The notes beneath the pieces are model-generated. The model searched no databases, was not told where the DNA came from, and saw only the letters and a program-made list of their open reading frames with translations. Positions 60,929 to 64,000 of a stretch of DNA of 64,000 nt are shown piece by piece. How positions within the stretch are numbered: the first letter of the stretch is position 1; each line of letters starts with the position of its first letter. This DNA comes from Thinopyrum elongatum (taxonomy: Eukaryota; Streptophyta; Magnoliopsida; Poales; Poaceae): assembly GCA_011799875.1 (NCBI GenBank), contig CM022303.1, forward strand, positions 553,014,793-553,078,792, written 5' to 3'. The position numbers were made by a program, and so were the translations under genes.

Positions 60929-61090
60929 ACTGTATCAAGACGCTATATGACTTCTCGGTGGCTGATCCTTTCGCAAAAATAATGCATGAAAAAGATTCTG
61001 AAGAAGATGAATTTGATTTGTAAGAACAGTTTGAACCTTGTAATGCTAGAATTTGAACCTTGCAATATTTATGGTATTTGTGATATAACG

Positions 61091-61450
61091 TAATTGGATG
61101 TTTAATTTGGTTATGCAATCATGTCCTATTATAAGTATATATATATTGTTAAGTTGAACCATTTTTGCTGTTTTCGCTCATCCCAAACAGTTCAACCGAC
61201 TAAATTGTATGCCGTCTATCGCACACACCTTTATCTGGCCGACCATTTCTTTTGTGTTGCCTAATCGAAAATTGTTCATCCCAGTGAACTGTATGTCGTA
61301 TATCACACACACCTTGATCTGGCTGACCATTTCTGTTGTTCTGGTCATCACAAACAGTTCGTATGGATCAACTGTATGCCACGTATGGCACACACAACTC
61401 TAATCTGAATCATGCTTGATGTCTCCGCCATCGCACACAGTTCATGTTAT
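61091..61450. repeat. Left direct repeat flanking the exonuclease-like gene
   Basis: It matches 62711-63262 in the same orientation: first GTAATTGGATGTTTAATTTG with TATAAGTATATAT, then TTGTTAAGTTGAACCATTT and the GTGAACTGTATGTCGTATAT units. The right copy has about 200 extra bp between these two blocks. Confidence 0.7.
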
Positions 61451-61897
61451 TGCCATGTATCACCATGCCGGCCTCTGCTCGCATCCCTTGGCACACTCTG
61501 CTTGCCGTTAGGTGCCATGGCACGCTCTGCTCGCGTACCTCCACGCTCTCGGCTTGTGGACGGCTTTTCCCTGCGTGTTCAACTGCTATATGCATATGGT
61601 TGCCTGCCGTTGAGGCGGCCGCGGAGCGGTCTGCTCTCGCGTCCTCTACGGGCGCTCTGCCAGCGGTTGGGGCCGGCGCACGATCACGTTGGGGGCCCCA
61701 TATGCATGCGGTTGCGCTGCACGCATCACCATGATGCAGTTACGTGCGGCACGATGGAGTTACGTGCTGCAAAAACTGCCATCCATGTGTGCCGATATTC
61801 TAGGCCATCCGGCTTCCCCATTAATTCCCGCAGCCATTATAACCTTAGTCTCTTCAACCTTTCAATCGTGCCCCACAACACAATAAGCACACCCACA

Positions 61898-62614
61898 ATG
61901 ACACATACAGAGAGGATATCTAGCAACGCTCCATTGGAGTTCGGTGTGCATCAAGTGGAGATCCACGTGAGGAAGAAGGATCTCTCAGTGGTGTACACCA
62001 TCGATCCGACCGTGGTGGAGGACTACATAAACACCATGGAGCACTTGCTTGCTCAGGACAAGTACAAAGTGGTCGGTGTCGACCTCCAGTACACCGATGG
62101 TCAACCTAGGATAGATCAGAAGGTTGTCGTCGCCCAGTTGTGCGTGTGCCATCACATCCTCATCTACCACTACTGCCTGGCCACAGAGCCTTGCGACCAT
62201 TTCGCCAGGTTTGTCAACAACACCTACTACAAGTTCGCTACGATGGAAACCACCGATGATGTAAAAGCGCTCCAGGTTTCGGGCTTGGACTGCCAGAAGC
62301 TTGTCAAAATCCGTGGCCACTACAGGGTCTGGGGTAGCATGAAGAAGGACTCCCTAGTTGAACTCGCCTCGGCCATCATCGACCCCTACTACAAAAATAT
62401 GAAGGAGGATGCCAAGAAAAATCCCGCATCCTGGCACGGGGCCTGGATGCAGAAACTGGATCAAGCTCACCTCAAGTTCGCGGCCAAGAACGTGTACACA
62501 TGCTATGAGATGCACAGGCGGATCATTGACATGAGGGAGTGCCTCCTTCTCGTATTTGACAAGGGATCGAGCCACCAGCAGAGCAGTGGCGGCAAGAATC
62601 ACAAGAAGAAGTAG
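61898..62614 (+). CDS. DEDD 3'-5' exonuclease-like protein, probably catalytically dead
   Basis: A 238-aa frame starts at ATG 61898 (MTHTERISSNAPLEFG). Its start is preferred to an in-frame extension back to 61412 because a TATA-like TTATAACC lies about 65 bp upstream. VVGVDLQYT (residues 58-66) is the exo I position, where active members have D-x-E; here D62 is kept and E is replaced by Q64. LKFAAKNVYTCYEMHRRI matches exo III, with N at the usual aspartate. VAQLCVCHHILIYHY matches the central strand region. Related plant proteins of the WRN-exonuclease-like group trim nucleic acid 3' ends. The loss of acids suggests binding without cleavage. It lies between direct repeats of the CACTA-like element and has a Lys-rich C-terminus. 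Confidence 0.65.
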   Translation: MTHTERISSNAPLEFGVHQVEIHVRKKDLSVVYTIDPTVVEDYINTMEHLLAQDKYKVVGVDLQYTDGQPRIDQKVVVAQLCVCHHILIYHYCLATEPCDHFARFVNNTYYKFATMETTDDVKALQVSGLDCQKLVKIRGHYRVWGSMKKDSLVELASAIIDPYYKNMKEDAKKNPASWHGAWMQKLDQAHLKFAAKNVYTCYEMHRRIIDMRECLLLVFDKGSSHQQSSGGKNHKKK

Positions 62615-62710
62615 ATGATGATCAGATGATCATTTATCCTAGTTAATTATTCATGTAACAGTTTACTTTGCTGTGTGCAAATGTCATGTGTGTGTACTAG
62701 CCACCTATGT

Positions 62711-63262
62711 AATTGGATGTTCAATTTGGTTACGGAATCAAGTCCTTATAAGTATATATGTTGTTGTTCTATATGCAATCACATCACACACGGACAATAC
62801 TAGGGAACCCGTCGGTGATGAATTCATCAATCGCTGACAGTTGTATACCAGCAAGCGTTTGCCCACAACACACACGGCTTATTAGCAGAAATTGTCTTTG
62901 TTATTATCGGTCTTCGCACACATTTCTGATTACAGACCTGTTTGCCGCGTATCACACACATCTTGTTAAGTTGAACCATTTCTGTTTTGTTGCCTCACCG
63001 CAAACAGTTCATCCATGTGAACTGTATGTCATATATCGCACACACCTTGATCTGCCCGACCGTTTTTGTTTTGTTGCCTAAAAACAAACAGTTCATCCGG
63101 GTGAACTGTATGTCGTATATCGCACACACCTTCTTCTGGCTGACCATTTCTGTTGTTATTCTCATCACAAATAGTTCATCTGAGTGAAATGTATGCCACG
63201 CATTGCAGACGCAACTATAATCTGAATCGTGTTTGATGTCTCCTCCATCGCAAATGGTTCGT
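62711..63262. repeat. Right direct repeat flanking the exonuclease-like gene
   Basis: Paralogue of 61091-61450 with an additional 62766-62962 segment. It overlaps the first unit of the 212-bp tandem duplication. Confidence 0.7.
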
Positions 63263-63523
63263 ATCATTTTTTATGGTTTTATTAAAACACCGTTTGTGAT
63301 TAATGCATTGCGGTGAACTGTATGTCGTATATCGCACACACCTTCTTCTGGCTGACCATTTCTGTTGTTATTCTCATCACAAATAGTTCATCTGAGTGAA
63401 ATGTATGCCACGCATTGTAGACGCAACTATAATCTGAATCGTGTTTGATGTCTCCTCCATCGCAAATGGTTCGTATCATTTTTTATGGTTTTATTAAAAC
63501 ACCGTTTGTGATTAATGCATTGC
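63100..63523. repeat. 212-bp tandem duplication
   Basis: 63100-63311 and 63312-63523 are equal in length. They differ at one position that I could see (GCAGACGC versus GTAGACGC). The unit starts GGTGAACTG and ends AATGCATTGC. The near-identity indicates a very recent event. Confidence 0.95.
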
Positions 63524-63584
63524 ACACAGTTTCTTCGAAGGGTGTCTGATTGTAGTGTCGCGTTAGCAGCATCCTGCAGTAGTG

Positions 63585-64000
63585 ATGAGTAAAGATAATG
63601 AAGCTGGTAATGAGGATAACATGTATAGTGATCAAGGAGTTGATCATGAGAATTCCAATTATCTCACCTTGGGTTTTGTAAACATATCGCAAAGCAAAGG
63701 GAATGGTATTCATAAACAAAGGTTCGCTTGAGAACTTCGTGAATATGTGGGAGTTAATAAAGGTGTCTAGATCTCGCTGTTAACTGTTGACCGTAAGGAG
63801 TTCTGAGTCATGACCGCTTATTTCCAAACCTGTAGGGTCACATGCTTAACATGCTCTAGTCCTGGTTACAGGAGAAGTGAAAAATGAGTTAAAAGAGCAT
63901 CAAAAGAGTTTCAGGTAGATCTAAAAGTGTTTCAGATGGTTCCAGAAAGGTTCGAGGAATTCTGAAAAGGTATAACATGGTTTCAGAAAGTTCAAATCTA
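63585..64000. other. Unassigned sequence right of the CACTA-like end
   Basis: No gene is supported. The stretch 63770-63850 (CCAAACCTGTAGGGTCACAT) resembles high-copy LTR sequence, but no boundary is visible inside the window. Confidence 0.35.

Larger units (their letters stand above)
33884..61023 (+). pseudogene. F-box/FBD protein, pseudogene 2, split by a 25.6-kb nest
   Basis: ATG 33884 opens [17 protein letters not shown] and an F-box ([31 protein letters not shown]). LRR-like text follows to 34796 (LPELKHLEFMGIRISNEDLE; LRYLACTEKLYIE). The FBD-like exon starts at 35058 (CLDLHLTEITFNKYRG, FTRFFVQKARVLKVMRF). At 35360 a Tat Gypsy nest interrupts it. The same reading frame resumes at 60934 and ends at TAA 61021-61023 with an acidic tail. 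Earlier damage includes frameshifts near 34055 and 34695 and stops near 34104, 34484 and 35285. It is paralogous in domain order to pseudogene 1. Confidence 0.8.
61091..63584. mobile_element. CACTA-like element, right end and cargo
   Basis: The right end reads CATCCTGCAGTAGTG and stops at 63584, i.e. CACTACTGCAGGATG on the minus strand, a CACTA-type terminus. Subterminal repeats built on GTGAACTGTATGTCGTATAT and ATCGCACACACCTT fill 61150-61450 and 62960-63530. A left terminus and a 3-bp target duplication were not found. The element is either left-truncated or its left end lies beyond the F-box relic. No transposase is present, so it would be non-autonomous. Confidence 0.6.

Overview
The window is intergenic-style DNA from a large grass genome, most likely Triticeae (wheat, Aegilops, barley or rye). 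It holds nested LTR retrotransposons with very long LTRs, an L1-type LINE, a CACTA-like element and scattered F-box/FBD gene relics. It contains no bacterial features. The only uninterrupted gene-like reading frames are carried by mobile elements. Family and organism statements come from recognised motifs and remembered repeat hallmarks, not from a database search.

Layout. 1-12.4 kb: AT-rich repeats in two paralogous copies (A/B at 213-690 and 1540-6735; A'/B' at 6735-7248 and 10600-11400). The first copy contains a small hAT-like MITE (1801-6196), itself split by a 4.1-kb solo LTR (2050-6148). The second contains a decayed Athila-type gag-protease relic (8844-10550). 12.8-25.5 kb: a minus-strand LINE whose ORF1 is split by a 6.6-kb non-autonomous Gypsy element (17879-24496). 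26.1-30.2 kb: a TE fragment interrupted by a truncated Gypsy element that retains an LTR, PBS, gag, protease and reverse transcriptase. 30.5-35.4 kb: two F-box/FBD pseudogenes.

35.4-60.9 kb is a three-level nest inside the last exon of the second F-box pseudogene. A Tat-type Gypsy element (35361-60928, TSD ACTGT) carries an antisense multi-exon ORF and lacks RT/integrase. A second LTR-type insertion (43185-59203, TSD GCTCC) sits in its gag gene. A large retrotransposon derivative (LARD/Sukkula-like, 43426-55449, TSD CTGGG, two 4318-bp LTRs) sits in that insertion. The F-box reading frame resumes in frame at 60934 and stops at 61023.

61.1-63.6 kb: a CACTA-like element end (terminus near 63584) carrying an intact ORF resembling a plant DEDD 3'-5' exonuclease but with likely loss of catalytic acids. 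It is bracketed by direct repeats and followed by a perfect-length 212-bp tandem duplication.

How the parts relate. The target-site duplications give an order of events: F-box gene, then Tat Gypsy, then solo-LTR element, then LARD. Autonomy is rare here. The 17.9-kb Gypsy, the Tat element and the LARD all lack a pol gene and would need enzymes from elsewhere. The least explained content is the pair of paralogous ORFs plus an antisense TATA-driven mini-ORF in the LARD internal domain, a hairpin shared by three independent long LTRs, and the exonuclease-like cargo of the CACTA-like element.
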